Below are positions 40,635-49,962 of a stretch of DNA of 64,000 bases, piece after piece; position 1 is the first letter of the stretch, and each line of letters opens with the position of its first letter. This DNA is from CBDEGU01 sp965238045 (GTDB taxonomy: Bacteria > Acidobacteriota > Terriglobia > Bryobacterales > UBA6623), in contig CBDEGU010000008.1 in the NCBI GenBank assembly GCA_965238045.1, positions 1-64,000 on the forward strand, given 5' to 3'. The position numbers were made by a program, and so were the translations under genes. The notes beneath the pieces were generated by a model. The model saw nothing but the letters and a program-made list of their open reading frames with translations. It was not told the DNA's origin and made no database searches.

Positions 40635-42167
40635 ATGCATCGAAGAGAATTCCTGACTCGTACCGCGTTGCTGGCTCCGGTCGCTCGTCTATTGAGCGGC
40701 GCCTCCGCAAGCGCCGCGTCCCGTCCTCTGTTCAAGGCGGGCTTTGCCGAGACCGACATTACGCCCGAGATCGGGATGGAACAGCCCGGCGGCTACGGCA
40801 AGTCTTTTCACCAGAAGTTTCACGATGCCTGCAAAGTTCGGGCGGCGGTCTTCGACGACGGGGACCGCCGGGTAGCCCTGGTCGGCACCGATACGCTGAT
40901 GATTCCCCGTCGCTTGGTGCTCGCCGCGCGAAGCGCCATCCACGGGAAATGCGGCATCGCCGAAGAAGCGATCATGATCGGGGCGTCGCATTCGCATTCC
41001 TCGGGCCCGGCCGGCATGGTGCAGCCGGGGGAATACGACCATGCGTCGCGACTGGTGCAAGAACTGGCGTATGAAAAATCATCCGCCGCCGACCCGAAGT
41101 TTCTGCGCTACCTCGAGGACCAGATCATCTCCGCCGTCCTCCAGGCCAATGCCCAGCGCGAAGACAGACCGTGCGGCGTTGGTTCGGGCCAGGAAAAGCA
41201 GGCCGCCTATAATCGCCGCTTCCGCATGAAGAACGGCCGCACCGAAACCCATCCCCGGCAGGGCAATCCCGGCATCATCGAAAGCGCCGGCCCGACCGAC
41301 CCCGAGGTCGGCGTCATCGGCGCGTTTGACGACAACGGCGATCTGACCGGCTGCGTGGTGAACTACTCCTGTCATGCAACCACGAGTCCCGGCGGTATCT
41401 CGGCCAACTGGATTTACTATCTAGAAAAAACCATCCGGGGCGTTTTCGGCCCCGAAGTCATTGTCGTTTTCTTGCAGGGCGCTTCCGGCGACGTGACTCA
41501 GGTCGACAATCTGAGCCCCTACCAGCGTCCAGGCCGCGAGGAAGGGGCGCGGCTCGTTGGCGCACGTGTGGGGGCGGAAGCGGTCAAGGTGCTCGCCTCA
41601 ATGCATACAGGCTGGCTGGGCCCGCTTGGCTTTGCTTCCGAAGTGCTCAAGATCAAGCGCCGCGCCCCGAGCCCAGCCCGGCTCCGCCGCTCGCTTGCAA
41701 TCGTCAAGCAGCCGCGAGACCAGGCCGGCCGCACCGAGTGGACCTTCGCCAAGGAGATCGTCATGCTCGACGCGCTCATCGCCCGAGAGCCGGTGGCCGA
41801 TGTCGAAGTACAAGCGGTCCAGATCGGCCCGGCGGTCTTTGTTTCCAACCCGGCCGAGTACTTCGTCGAGTATGGCCTCGACATCAAGAAGCGCAGCAAG
41901 TTCCCGTTCACCTATCCTGTAGAGTTGGCCAACGGCTGCGTTGGCTATGTGCCGACCGAGGAGGCGCTGAGCCCAACCGGCGGGGGATATGAGACCCGTC
42001 TGACCAGCTACAGTAACCTGAGATCCACCGCGGGCACAGAGATCGCCGACGCCGGAGTGCGCCTGGCGAATCGCCTCACACCAGGACAAGCGCCGACACG
42101 CGCTCCGCACGCGCCGTTCCGCGGCGAGGGCTGGTCCTACGGCAACGTGCCAGCGGAGCTGCGCTAG
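40635..42167 (+). CDS. Neutral/alkaline ceramidase-like secreted protein
   Basis: 510 residues with a Tat-like signal (HRREFLTRTALLAPVARLL). The N-terminal domain of non-lysosomal ceramidases is recognisable: FKAGFAETDITPEIGM, RVALVGTDTLMI, IGASHSHSSGPAGM with the His zinc-ligand pattern, and VVNYSCHATTSPGG. The C-terminal part keeps NGCVGYVPTEEAL with a Tyr used in the active site. The substrate may be ceramide or another amide; many Acidobacteriota and Planctomycetes copies have unknown targets. It is monocistronic or cotranscribed with the preceding peptidase gene (73 bp). Confidence 0.85.
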   Translation: MHRREFLTRTALLAPVARLLSGASASAASRPLFKAGFAETDITPEIGMEQPGGYGKSFHQKFHDACKVRAAVFDDGDRRVALVGTDTLMIPRRLVLAARSAIHGKCGIAEEAIMIGASHSHSSGPAGMVQPGEYDHASRLVQELAYEKSSAADPKFLRYLEDQIISAVLQANAQREDRPCGVGSGQEKQAAYNRRFRMKNGRTETHPRQGNPGIIESAGPTDPEVGVIGAFDDNGDLTGCVVNYSCHATTSPGGISANWIYYLEKTIRGVFGPEVIVVFLQGASGDVTQVDNLSPYQRPGREEGARLVGARVGAEAVKVLASMHTGWLGPLGFASEVLKIKRRAPSPARLRRSLAIVKQPRDQAGRTEWTFAKEIVMLDALIAREPVADVEVQAVQIGPAVFVSNPAEYFVEYGLDIKKRSKFPFTYPVELANGCVGYVPTEEALSPTGGGYETRLTSYSNLRSTAGTEIADAGVRLANRLTPGQAPTRAPHAPFRGEGWSYGNVPAELR

Positions 42168-42244
42168 GCCGTACCCAAGCCAGCGAAACCATCCCGAATG
42201 ACAAGACACGAGATACGAATCACCCATCACGGAGCCCAGCACTC

Positions 42245-42613
42245 ATGTACAAAGGAATCGAACACACCGCCATCGCCTCAGCCGACCCCGAAGCCCTGGC
42301 GTCTTGGTACGACAAGACGCTAAATTTCCCCATCGTCCACCGCTACGCCGGCAATGTATTCGTCAAGGCCCCGGATGGGACGATGCTAGAAATCATTCCC
42401 TCGGAAGGCGACCCGGTAAAGACGCAGATGAAGACGCCCGGCATCCGCCACATAGCGATTACGGTCGACGATATCGAGGCGGGAAAGGCCGATTTAGAAA
42501 GCAAGGGCGTCGAGATCACCCACGAAATCAACGCCGGTGGAAACCGCCTCGCATTCTTCCTCGACCCGGAAGGAAATATCTTTCACTTGCTCCACCGCGC
42601 CGACCCGATCTAA
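42245..42613 (+). CDS. VOC-family (glyoxalase/bleomycin resistance-like) protein
   Basis: 122-residue metalloprotein-type fold with the two beta-alpha-beta-beta-beta modules: GIEHTAIASADPEALASWY...FVKAPDGTMLEIIP and IRHIAITVDDIEAGKADL...AFFLDPEGNIFHLLHR. The His in EHTAI, the Glu in LEIIP and the His in RHIAI are plausible metal ligands. The reaction is unknown. It lies 77 bp after the ceramidase-like gene on the same strand. Confidence 0.88.
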   Translation: MYKGIEHTAIASADPEALASWYDKTLNFPIVHRYAGNVFVKAPDGTMLEIIPSEGDPVKTQMKTPGIRHIAITVDDIEAGKADLESKGVEITHEINAGGNRLAFFLDPEGNIFHLLHRADPI

Positions 42614-42794
42614 GTCACCGCAGGTTTGTGGCGGCGGCCTGCCAGACATCGGTTGCCAGGGAACAAACCTTCCGGCATCAAGACGGAAGCCGTCCAGGTG
42701 TTCTAATCCAGCCTCGGAGTTTCTTCCCGATTTCTCCCCGCGAATCGGATTCTCCGGTTACGATAGCTGACAGACACACCGGCGGAGGTTTGCC

Positions 42795-44630
42795 ATGAAA
42801 ACCAGTTCGGTCAAGGTCGCTCTCATTATCACCGCCCTGCTTGGGCTCCCTCTTGCCGGACAGAAGAAAGTTTCCGCGTCCAGCGAGCAAGACTGGGGTC
42901 TGCGGCGGGTCAAGTTTTCCACTCCTCGGGGAGAGGTCCGGGTCTCGGTGCCGAATGACATTCGCCCGGGCGACACCCTCAGCGGCACGGTTGTCGCTGA
43001 TCCGTCGGGCAAGTCCGACAAGCAGCGCCGCAAGAATGGAGATCGCCTCAAGGGATATGTCGTTGAGACGGAAAAGCAGCGTGCGCCGGTCGGCACGCAA
43101 GCCCTCAAGTGGACCGTGCCGGCCGGGGCAAGCGGCGCGGCGTACTTCATCTTGCGCAATAAGAAGGGTAGGCAACTGGCTCGCGCAAGCCTGCCGGCTC
43201 TATCGCCCGATGCCATTCCGGCGGCCGCCCGGCCCGAGCAGTTCCGATTTCCCCGAATCGGCCAAGCCGGCCGCCCCATCACGATGGAAGGCCCCTTTGA
43301 CGGCGACTTCAGCAGCTCCAGCGTCAAAGTCGCCGGAACCGGCGCCGCCTTGCTCGCCGAGTCACCCAGAAGCCTGGTGGTGGTGAGTCCACCCGACACT
43401 GCCGGACCGTCCGAGATCGAATTGATCGAAGGCTCAACGCGAATCCAGTCTCCCTATCGAAGTATCGCTCCCGCACTTTCCGCAGACAAAATGAGTCTGC
43501 GGCGGGGTGAGTCGACGACGCTGGTCGTCGAAGTCGAGGGGCTGCAAGGCCTGCCCGAGGACGAGCCTGTTTCCCTGACACTGGTCAATGAGACACCTCG
43601 GATCGTCCGCATGGAAGGCGGTGACCGGCAAGTGCTGGTGATAGGTTCCGGGGAAGTTGATGCGCGAGGCGCTCACCGGCGTTCGATTACCCTCACAGGC
43701 GTTCAGCCCGGCTCATTCAGCATTTCGACTCGCGTGCTGGCGGGAGTACCGAGGGTGCTGGCCACAATTCCGCCCGGATTTCGGCGGGACCCGGACAACG
43801 AGGATCGGGTCATTCCGGATGACAGCGAACTCGATCCAGACGAGGACGAGATCGGTCCACTCCGGTTTCGCGAAGACGGCCTGGAGTCTCCGCAGTTCCC
43901 CGGAGTCCCCTCGAATACAGCCCGCTGGCAACACCGCGAAGAGCCTGAAGAACATGAGCTTTCCGATGATACGACCGCGTGGTGGCAGAAGATCCACGTC
44001 CAGTCCTATAACCGTACGGGCAGCGATGGTGTTAGCCGACTTACACGCGGCGGAGAAATGCTTCTGCATCTGAAGTACAGCGGTGACTGCGAGGACGGCC
44101 GCTGGATACAGCTCATCCGCTCGACCACGTAGGTCGGCGACTCGCCGGAGAACCTGAAACTCGCTAATTTGACCGACGGCAGGTACTTGCCGAAAGATCC
44201 TCAGCCCAATCCACTGGAGTCGGGCAAGGACGCCTGGGCGGTCGACACGAACGCGGCGGGCCGGGCCGCCAAGAATCCTGACTACCCTCATCAAGACAAC
44301 GGCGAGATGTACGACAGTCCCGACCGGGGCCTGGGCGATATTCGCGGCTACTACAGCGACGACAACCGGCCCAATCGCACGCGGGCGGTCGTCATCGTGG
44401 AGGAGGTCGAGTTCTTGACCTTCTTTGTGGCGGCCGACGCAACCATTTGCGAAACTCTCAAATGGGGTTTCAAAGTCATGTGGAAGAAGCCCAACGCGAA
44501 CGAAACAAATCTGGCAAAAGTCGAAGTTTCCACGACATTCACCGATCCGGCGCGTGTAGACCCGCAATCAGAAGCCGGCCAAGCCGCCGCGCGGACTTAC
44601 CGCGAGACGATCGAAGCGTTCACGCGGTAG
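42795..44630 (+). pseudogene. Secreted protein of unknown function, interrupted by an in-frame TAG
   Basis: The frame from ATG 42795 encodes a signal peptide (about 6-22, ALIITALLGLPLAG), an IPT/TIG-like beta region (about 155-215: AGRPITMEGPFDGDFSSSSVKV), a second beta-rich domain, and a Pro/Asp/Glu-rich linker (about 325-380). A C-terminal domain then opens CEDGRWIQLIRSTT and meets TAG at 44130-44132. The same frame continues to 44630 with LTDGRYLPKDPQPNP, YDSPDRG and VEEVEFLTFFVA. The C-terminal domain is thus cut in its middle, so this looks like one protein of about 611 residues with one nonsense codon. Two separate genes are unlikely, because no start or ribosome site precedes 44169. 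Confidence 0.6.
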
Positions 44631-44805
44631 AAGCAACGCCTGTGTTCCGGGATGGTTGGGGACCGTTGGCACCCTAACTGCCTCAATTTAGACGATATGA
44701 CGATTGAGCCGCCGTCGCGAGGTCTGCAATACGGCCCCGCCGCGATTGACACCCGCCGAATCCCGGCGTAACATATGCGTAGGTCGGTGTGTCTGGAGGT
44801 TCTTA

Positions 44806-46665
44806 ATGAGGCCTATGGTCGCTGGGTTTCTGTTGGTTGTTCTGACAGCGGCGGTTGCGCCGGGTCAGGATCGGGAGCGCGTTTCCCAGCAAACGCAAGG
44901 GCGTGAAGAAGCGCTTTCTCCTGAAGAATTCTCGGAAGCTCATGGGGCGATCTTCGACCGCGCGAAATCCGCGCAAACCTCCGAGCTGACCGAACGCCTG
45001 GTGACCTCGTCCGGCGCCCAGCGCGGGGCAGCGGCCCATCCGGCGCGGCGCGGCTACATCGACGATTTGATCTTCTCGAAAATGGAACGCGACGCCGTTC
45101 CGCATGCATCGCTATCGACCGATCTCGAGTTTCTGCGGCGCGTCACCCTCGACCTCACTGGACGCATCCCCTCCCGCGCCGAAATCCGCGAGTTTCTCGC
45201 TAACGCCGATCCAAGCAAGCGCGACAAACTCATCGACCGTTTGCTCGACTCCGAGGCCTATGTCGACAAGTGGGCCTACTACTTCATGGACGTCTTCCGC
45301 GCCAACGGCAAGATGGGCCGCGGACGCAATCTTTTTCACTACTGGATTCGGCAAGCGCTGCGCGCCGACCGTCCTTACAACGAGACAGCGGCGGCCATCA
45401 TCTCCGCCTCGGCAAAGAGCAATCATGTCGTTGCCTCCTCGAACGTCATCGCGAGGGAACACATCCAGGGCGCGCCGCACCCGAAACACGGCGATGACCT
45501 GGGCATGGTGCACCAGCTTGACTCGCACGACGAGCTGGCGATTCAATATGCCAAGGTCTTTCTCGGCGTCAACCTTTCCTGCATCTCCTGTCACGGCGGC
45601 GAGGGCCATCTGGAACAGATCAATGTCTATCTGAGCAAGAAAACCCGTACGGAGTTCTTCCAGTTGGCATCGTTTCTGGGCCGCAGCCGTTATCTCATGT
45701 ATTGGGAAAACGGCAAGCCGCAGTCAGGCGAGTTTCTCATTGATGACGGCAATCCTGGCTACGACACCGAGGGCACGAGCATGGTGCGCGTGCTGCGCCT
45801 GGGCGGGCCCAGCGATCCGGCTTTCTTGCTGACCGGCGAGCGGCCGCGCGCGGGCGAAGAGCCGAGAGAAGCGCTCGGCCGGATGGTAACCTCCGACCCG
45901 CAGTTCGCGCGGGCCGCGGTGAACCGTTTCTGGGCGAAGCTGATGGGTTTCGGCATCGTTGAGCCGTTTGATGAATTCGATCTCGCGAGGCAAGACCCCG
46001 GCAGTCTGCCCGAGGGCTGGGAGCTGCAACCGTCGCATCCGCAACTGCTCGAAGCGCTCGCCCGTAATTTTGAGCAAAGCGATTACAGCATCAAGCGCCT
46101 TCTCCGCACGATTGCGCGATCGAGCGCCTACCAGCTTTCTCCCCATTTCCCGGGTGAGTGGAAAGAGAAATACACGAAATACTTCGCGCGGAAATTTGTC
46201 CGGCGGCTGAGCGCCGAGGAGTTGCATGACTCGATCGCGCTGGCGACCGACCGGCCGGGGAAGTTCACCTTCGGATCGCGCAAGGTCGGCATGTCGATGC
46301 AACTGAGCGGGCCATCGGGCGGCCGCGATGTCCGCTCGTTCATGCGCACCTTTGGGCAATCCGACCGCAATACACCGCCGAGCGTCAACGCTGGTTCGCT
46401 GCTGCATCCGCTGGCGTTGATGCAGTCGCCGGTGGTGACCGATCGCGTGCTGGCAACTGATGATAGCCGCGTGAAGAATTTGCTCGACACCTATCGCGAC
46501 GACACACGAGTTGTCGAGGAGATGTTCCTCGGTACGGTGTCGCGTCCGCCTTCGGTGAAGGAAGCAGACGTGGCGCTCGCGGCGCTGACAGCCGACCGCG
46601 TGACAGGGGCGCAGAATTTGCAGTGGGCGTTGATCAATAGCGTCGAGTTCTTTTTTAATTATTAG
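44806..46665 (+). CDS. DUF1549/DUF1553 secreted protein with a CxxCH site
   Basis: 619 residues from ATG 44806, preceded by TGGAGG. Signal peptide about 5-22 (AGFLLVVLTAAVAPG). The DUF1549 region (about 85-300) has RRGYIDDLIFSKM, LDLTGRIPSRAEIREFL, RDKLIDRLLDSEAY and the heme-binding-type C259-IS-C262-H263. The DUF1553 region (about 355-615) has PQFARAAVNRFWAKLMGFGIVEPFDEF, LLRTIARSSAYQLS and FVRRLSAEELHDSIA. Such proteins are abundant in Planctomycetes and in Solibacter-like Acidobacteriota, nearly always next to a DUF1501 gene as here. The function is not established. It is the first gene of a three-gene run. Confidence 0.9.
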   Translation: MRPMVAGFLLVVLTAAVAPGQDRERVSQQTQGREEALSPEEFSEAHGAIFDRAKSAQTSELTERLVTSSGAQRGAAAHPARRGYIDDLIFSKMERDAVPHASLSTDLEFLRRVTLDLTGRIPSRAEIREFLANADPSKRDKLIDRLLDSEAYVDKWAYYFMDVFRANGKMGRGRNLFHYWIRQALRADRPYNETAAAIISASAKSNHVVASSNVIAREHIQGAPHPKHGDDLGMVHQLDSHDELAIQYAKVFLGVNLSCISCHGGEGHLEQINVYLSKKTRTEFFQLASFLGRSRYLMYWENGKPQSGEFLIDDGNPGYDTEGTSMVRVLRLGGPSDPAFLLTGERPRAGEEPREALGRMVTSDPQFARAAVNRFWAKLMGFGIVEPFDEFDLARQDPGSLPEGWELQPSHPQLLEALARNFEQSDYSIKRLLRTIARSSAYQLSPHFPGEWKEKYTKYFARKFVRRLSAEELHDSIALATDRPGKFTFGSRKVGMSMQLSGPSGGRDVRSFMRTFGQSDRNTPPSVNAGSLLHPLALMQSPVVTDRVLATDDSRVKNLLDTYRDDTRVVEEMFLGTVSRPPSVKEADVALAALTADRVTGAQNLQWALINSVEFFFNY

Positions 46666-46760
46666 CCGCAGGATGTAGTTTTGGGGCGGCGAACAAGCTG
46701 CGCCTGGTGCGTGCAATTTTCCAGGCCGGCTCCGAGAGGAGCTTCCTAGGGAGGGACGGG

Positions 46761-48170
46761 ATGGGCAAACCAGTAAAGGTGGGTGACCTGTTGGGTTCGC
46801 GGCGCGACTTGTTGCGCATCGGCGGCTTCGGGCTGCTGGGCGCCTCGATCAACGGCGTTGGCACGCTGGATGTTGCTTCGGCCAAACAGACCTCGGTGGT
46901 GCATCCTCGCGGTACGGCCCGCAATGTTCTCTTCTATGAGATGTCGGGGGCGATCAGCCACGTCGAGTCGTTCGACTTCAAGGAAAATGTCGGCACACCG
47001 AAAGACCTGGATGTTGTAAGCCTGGCCTCCGACCTGGCGATGTCTCGGCTCTTGCTGCCTCGGATGTCGCGGCTGATGGACAAACTCGCCGTCGTTCGCT
47101 CGATGAACGGCCACGAGGAAGTCCACTTCCGGGCTCAGTATTATTTGCAAACCGGCCGACAGATGAACTTGGCGTTCGCCAGCGAGATTCCAGCAATCGG
47201 CTCGGTCATTGCGATGGAACTTGAAGAGCGCCGGCGCGCGGACGACACCTTCCCGACCTACATGTCGTTCAACTTGGAGAAGGGTTCCGCCGGCGCGCTT
47301 TCGACTGGCTTTCTCCCTCCGCGGTTTTCCGTCGTCGACATCAACACCGAAACCGCGGCCGACTCACCGCCGCTTGACGAAAAAGCGGTCGAACTGCTCG
47401 AAGAGCGCTGGTCACTGCTGCGCCAGCTTCGCGACGCCGAGCACAAACGTCTCTCCGGCTATGGACGGAAGATGTCGAGCTATGACAACTTCTATGACGC
47501 GGCCTACAGGCTGCTCACCGACGATCGCTGGCCCGCCGCCTTTCGCATCAGCGACGAGGACAAGCAGCGCTACGGAACCCATCGCGCCGGGATCTCATCG
47601 ATTCTGGCGCGCAACGTACTCACGGCTGATGCTGGAACCCGCTATATCCACCTCTGCCATCCGGGCTGGGATCACCACACCTATATCTGGGACCATTCGA
47701 AAAAAGCGAACCACTATGTGCTTTGCGCCGAGTACGATCAGGCCTTCTCGGCTCTGCTCGAAGATCTCTCGAAGACGCCGTCGAAAGCCGATCCCGCGAA
47801 AACTCTGCTCGACGAAACGCTCGTTGTCTGCATGAGCGAGTTCGGGCGCACCCCGGGCGAGTTGAATCACATGGCTGGCCGCGACCATCACAATTCGGTC
47901 TATCCGGCACTGTTTGCCGGTGCGGGGGTCAAAGGCGGTATTCGACTAGGCAGCTCGGACAGCGAAGGCGAGTCGTGCGTTGAAACCGGCTGGGATCACA
48001 AGGAGCAGCCTCGCAACGAAAACGTGCTGGCGACGATGTATTCCGCTCTGGGGATTGACTGGAGCAAGCAGATTCGCAATGCGCCCTCCGGACGTCCGTA
48101 TGTCTACGTCGATCCGCTGGGCGCCAACGGTCACATCCCGACTGATGAGCTTGCGGCGATCTACGGCTAG
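46761..48170 (+). CDS. DUF1501 family protein with Tat signal
   Basis: 469 residues from ATG 46761 after GGGAGGG. The N-terminus SRRDLLRIGGFGLLG is a Tat signal. DUF1501 proteins have a sulfatase/phosphatase-like fold. Metal-site candidates are GWDHHTYIWDH and SEFGRTPGELNHMAGRDHHNS, and ARNVLFYEMSGAISHVESFD is the first strand region. It follows the DUF1549/1553 gene by about 95 bp and precedes the SUMF1-like gene by 6 bp. The constant pairing suggests the two act together outside the cytoplasm. Confidence 0.9.
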   Translation: MGKPVKVGDLLGSRRDLLRIGGFGLLGASINGVGTLDVASAKQTSVVHPRGTARNVLFYEMSGAISHVESFDFKENVGTPKDLDVVSLASDLAMSRLLLPRMSRLMDKLAVVRSMNGHEEVHFRAQYYLQTGRQMNLAFASEIPAIGSVIAMELEERRRADDTFPTYMSFNLEKGSAGALSTGFLPPRFSVVDINTETAADSPPLDEKAVELLEERWSLLRQLRDAEHKRLSGYGRKMSSYDNFYDAAYRLLTDDRWPAAFRISDEDKQRYGTHRAGISSILARNVLTADAGTRYIHLCHPGWDHHTYIWDHSKKANHYVLCAEYDQAFSALLEDLSKTPSKADPAKTLLDETLVVCMSEFGRTPGELNHMAGRDHHNSVYPALFAGAGVKGGIRLGSSDSEGESCVETGWDHKEQPRNENVLATMYSALGIDWSKQIRNAPSGRPYVYVDPLGANGHIPTDELAAIYG

Positions 48171-48176
48171 CGGCCC

Positions 48177-49025
48177 GTGGCAAAATTAAGAACGCGGCCC
48201 CCGAAGACGGGTGCCTGTCTACTGCGACACATCAGAACCCCCAGTCGTCGTCCCGCGCGTTTGTTGATCGGTGCCGCATGGTTGCTTTCGTTTGCTGGTG
48301 GCACGGTATTTGCCACCGAACCCGAGATGGTCTTCATCCCCGGCGGTGAGTTTCTTCGCGGGCGCTCGCACGCTTTGCCCGACGACGGCCTCAAGTGGCG
48401 TCCGAATTTGCTCAAGGACGACCGGCCCGTGCGGCGAATTCGGCTTGAACCCTATTATCTCGGCAAACACGAAGTCACCAACGGCCAGTATCTCGGCTTT
48501 CTCGAGGCAGCCGGCGGCAAGCCTCCATTTCACTGGATCCGCGGCAAGTTGCCCAGCGGCGAGGAGAATCATCCGATTGCGAATGTAAGCTGGTCCGAAG
48601 CCGCCACCTACTGCGAGTGGGCCGGTAAGCGACTGCCCACGGAAGCCGAATGGGAACGGGCCGCCCGTGGCATGGCCGAGGGTGCAACCTATCCCTGGGG
48701 CGAGGAGAAGCCGACCGACAAGCTGGCGCGCTTCGACGTGCTCGAGGGGCCCGGCCCGGTTTGCGAATTCGGGAAGAATTACTTCGGCCTCTGCGATATG
48801 GCGGGCAATGTCTGGGAGTGGTGCTCGGACCGCTACGAACGCCGGTACTACGAGCACTCAGCGGCGGAAAACCCGCGAGGATCCGAGCAAGGCATGTATC
48901 GCGTTCTGCGGGGCGGCTCCTGGGCCGACGCGCCCAAGTACCTCACCTGCGCCTATCGCAGCTTCGCCCGGCCACGGGCGCAAAGTCCCAACATTGGCTT
49001 TCGGTGCGCCAAGAATTTTCGTTAG
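48177..49025 (+). CDS. Formylglycine-generating-enzyme-like (SUMF1 domain) secreted protein
   Basis: 282 residues from GTG 48177. A membrane/signal segment lies at about 30-46 (LLIGAAWLLSFAGGTVFA). The SUMF1 fold (about 48-280) shows PEMVFIPGGEFLRG, YYLGKHEVTNGQYL, NVSWSEAATYCEWAGKRLPTEAEWE, MAGNVWEWCSDRY, VLRGGSW and NIGFRCA. The catalytic region reads CAYRSFARP. One Cys is present, but the second Cys found five residues later in true FGE is Phe. It may therefore bind or process something other than sulfatase Cys. It converges with the DUF3891 gene, overlapping by 4 bp. Confidence 0.85.
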   Translation: MAKLRTRPPKTGACLLRHIRTPSRRPARLLIGAAWLLSFAGGTVFATEPEMVFIPGGEFLRGRSHALPDDGLKWRPNLLKDDRPVRRIRLEPYYLGKHEVTNGQYLGFLEAAGGKPPFHWIRGKLPSGEENHPIANVSWSEAATYCEWAGKRLPTEAEWERAARGMAEGATYPWGEEKPTDKLARFDVLEGPGPVCEFGKNYFGLCDMAGNVWEWCSDRYERRYYEHSAAENPRGSEQGMYRVLRGGSWADAPKYLTCAYRSFARPRAQSPNIGFRCAKNFR

Positions 49026-49912
49026 GACGGGGACCCATAGGCGCGCTGCGACGAGAAACTGAATTTCAGATTCTCGACCGGAAGCGCTCGCCACCACGAT
49101 GGGAAGTCTCCACGGGGCCTGGCGCCCGGCTGTAGCACGCGTGCCAGGAGTTCCACTGGCAGAGGGTCTTGGTCGAAGGGGTAGGGGTCGATCGCGACGC
49201 GGCGATCTCCGGCGGGGCGGACCTGGAGCGTCACGCGATCGCTCCAGTTTTTGCGGGGGATATCGGGCATCGCGCGGGCATCGGCGCCGCCAAAGCAAAG
49301 ATGCAGCGACAATGCATCGGCTACTTGCAGCAGCCGCGTATGCGGACGCAGATGCCATGACTCGACCGCTTGTTCCCACGGCGACTGGCGGCGAATCCTG
49401 TCGATGAGCAGCTCTTGAAGAATATGCTGCTCACCGGCGAAGTCGCGCGCCTGGCGCCGTTCCTCGTCCGTTGTGCCCGGCCAAACGTCTGGATTGCCGA
49501 ATAGGGGATGGAAGAACGTCGTGTCGGATTCCATTCCCACCCTCGGCGCGTGCAGCCAGTAGGCGTGCGAACTGATGAGCAGCGCCGCGTAGGGGTGGCT
49601 CTCGCGCATGCGAGGCACGCCGAGTCTCCAGCGCTCGAGCCCGTCGGCCTGACTCATTTGGCTTAGGTCAAGCGGCAGGCCGCTAGCGGGGTCGAGTTGC
49701 GGGTTGGCTTCCCACTCCCTCCAGCCGTTGTCATGTTCGGCGATGGCGAGGACGGTTTCCGCGCGCAACCGTTCGGGCTCGGGGTAGGGGGCGTAGTAAC
49801 CCGGCCCGGAAAAGTCGCCGTTTCCCCAGTGCTGGGCCAGATAGCCTGACACGGCCGCATGGTCTGGCTGCGAGACGCACCAGATCTCGGTTCCGACTGT
49901 GCGTCTAAGCAT
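49022..49912 (-). CDS. DUF3891 family protein
   Basis: 296 residues, no signal peptide. Segments that fit DUF3891 are QPDHAAVSGYLAQHWGN, VLAIAEHDNGWREWEANPQLD, HPYAALLISSHAYWLH and a His-rich LLQVADALSLHLCF. The pattern of His and Asp (HDNGW, SSH, ADALSLHLC) recalls an HD-type metal site, but the enzyme activity is unknown. It lies 50 bp downstream of the sugar-isomerase-like gene on the same strand. Confidence 0.8.
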   Translation of the reverse strand: MLRRTVGTEIWCVSQPDHAAVSGYLAQHWGNGDFSGPGYYAPYPEPERLRAETVLAIAEHDNGWREWEANPQLDPASGLPLDLSQMSQADGLERWRLGVPRMRESHPYAALLISSHAYWLHAPRVGMESDTTFFHPLFGNPDVWPGTTDEERRQARDFAGEQHILQELLIDRIRRQSPWEQAVESWHLRPHTRLLQVADALSLHLCFGGADARAMPDIPRKNWSDRVTLQVRPAGDRRVAIDPYPFDQDPLPVELLARVLQPGARPRGDFPSWWRALPVENLKFSFSSQRAYGSPS

Positions 49913-49962
49913 GTGTGGGTTGGATCATGAAGCGTGCTCCGCGGCAGCCGCTAAGTCTTGCG

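Noticed and set aside
37197..44132. TAG recoding as pyrrolysine or a general stop-codon reassignment
   Set aside because: TAG ends several intact genes in the window, including nuoH, the transporter and DUF1501 genes. No pyl gene is seen, so nonsense mutation or error is simpler.
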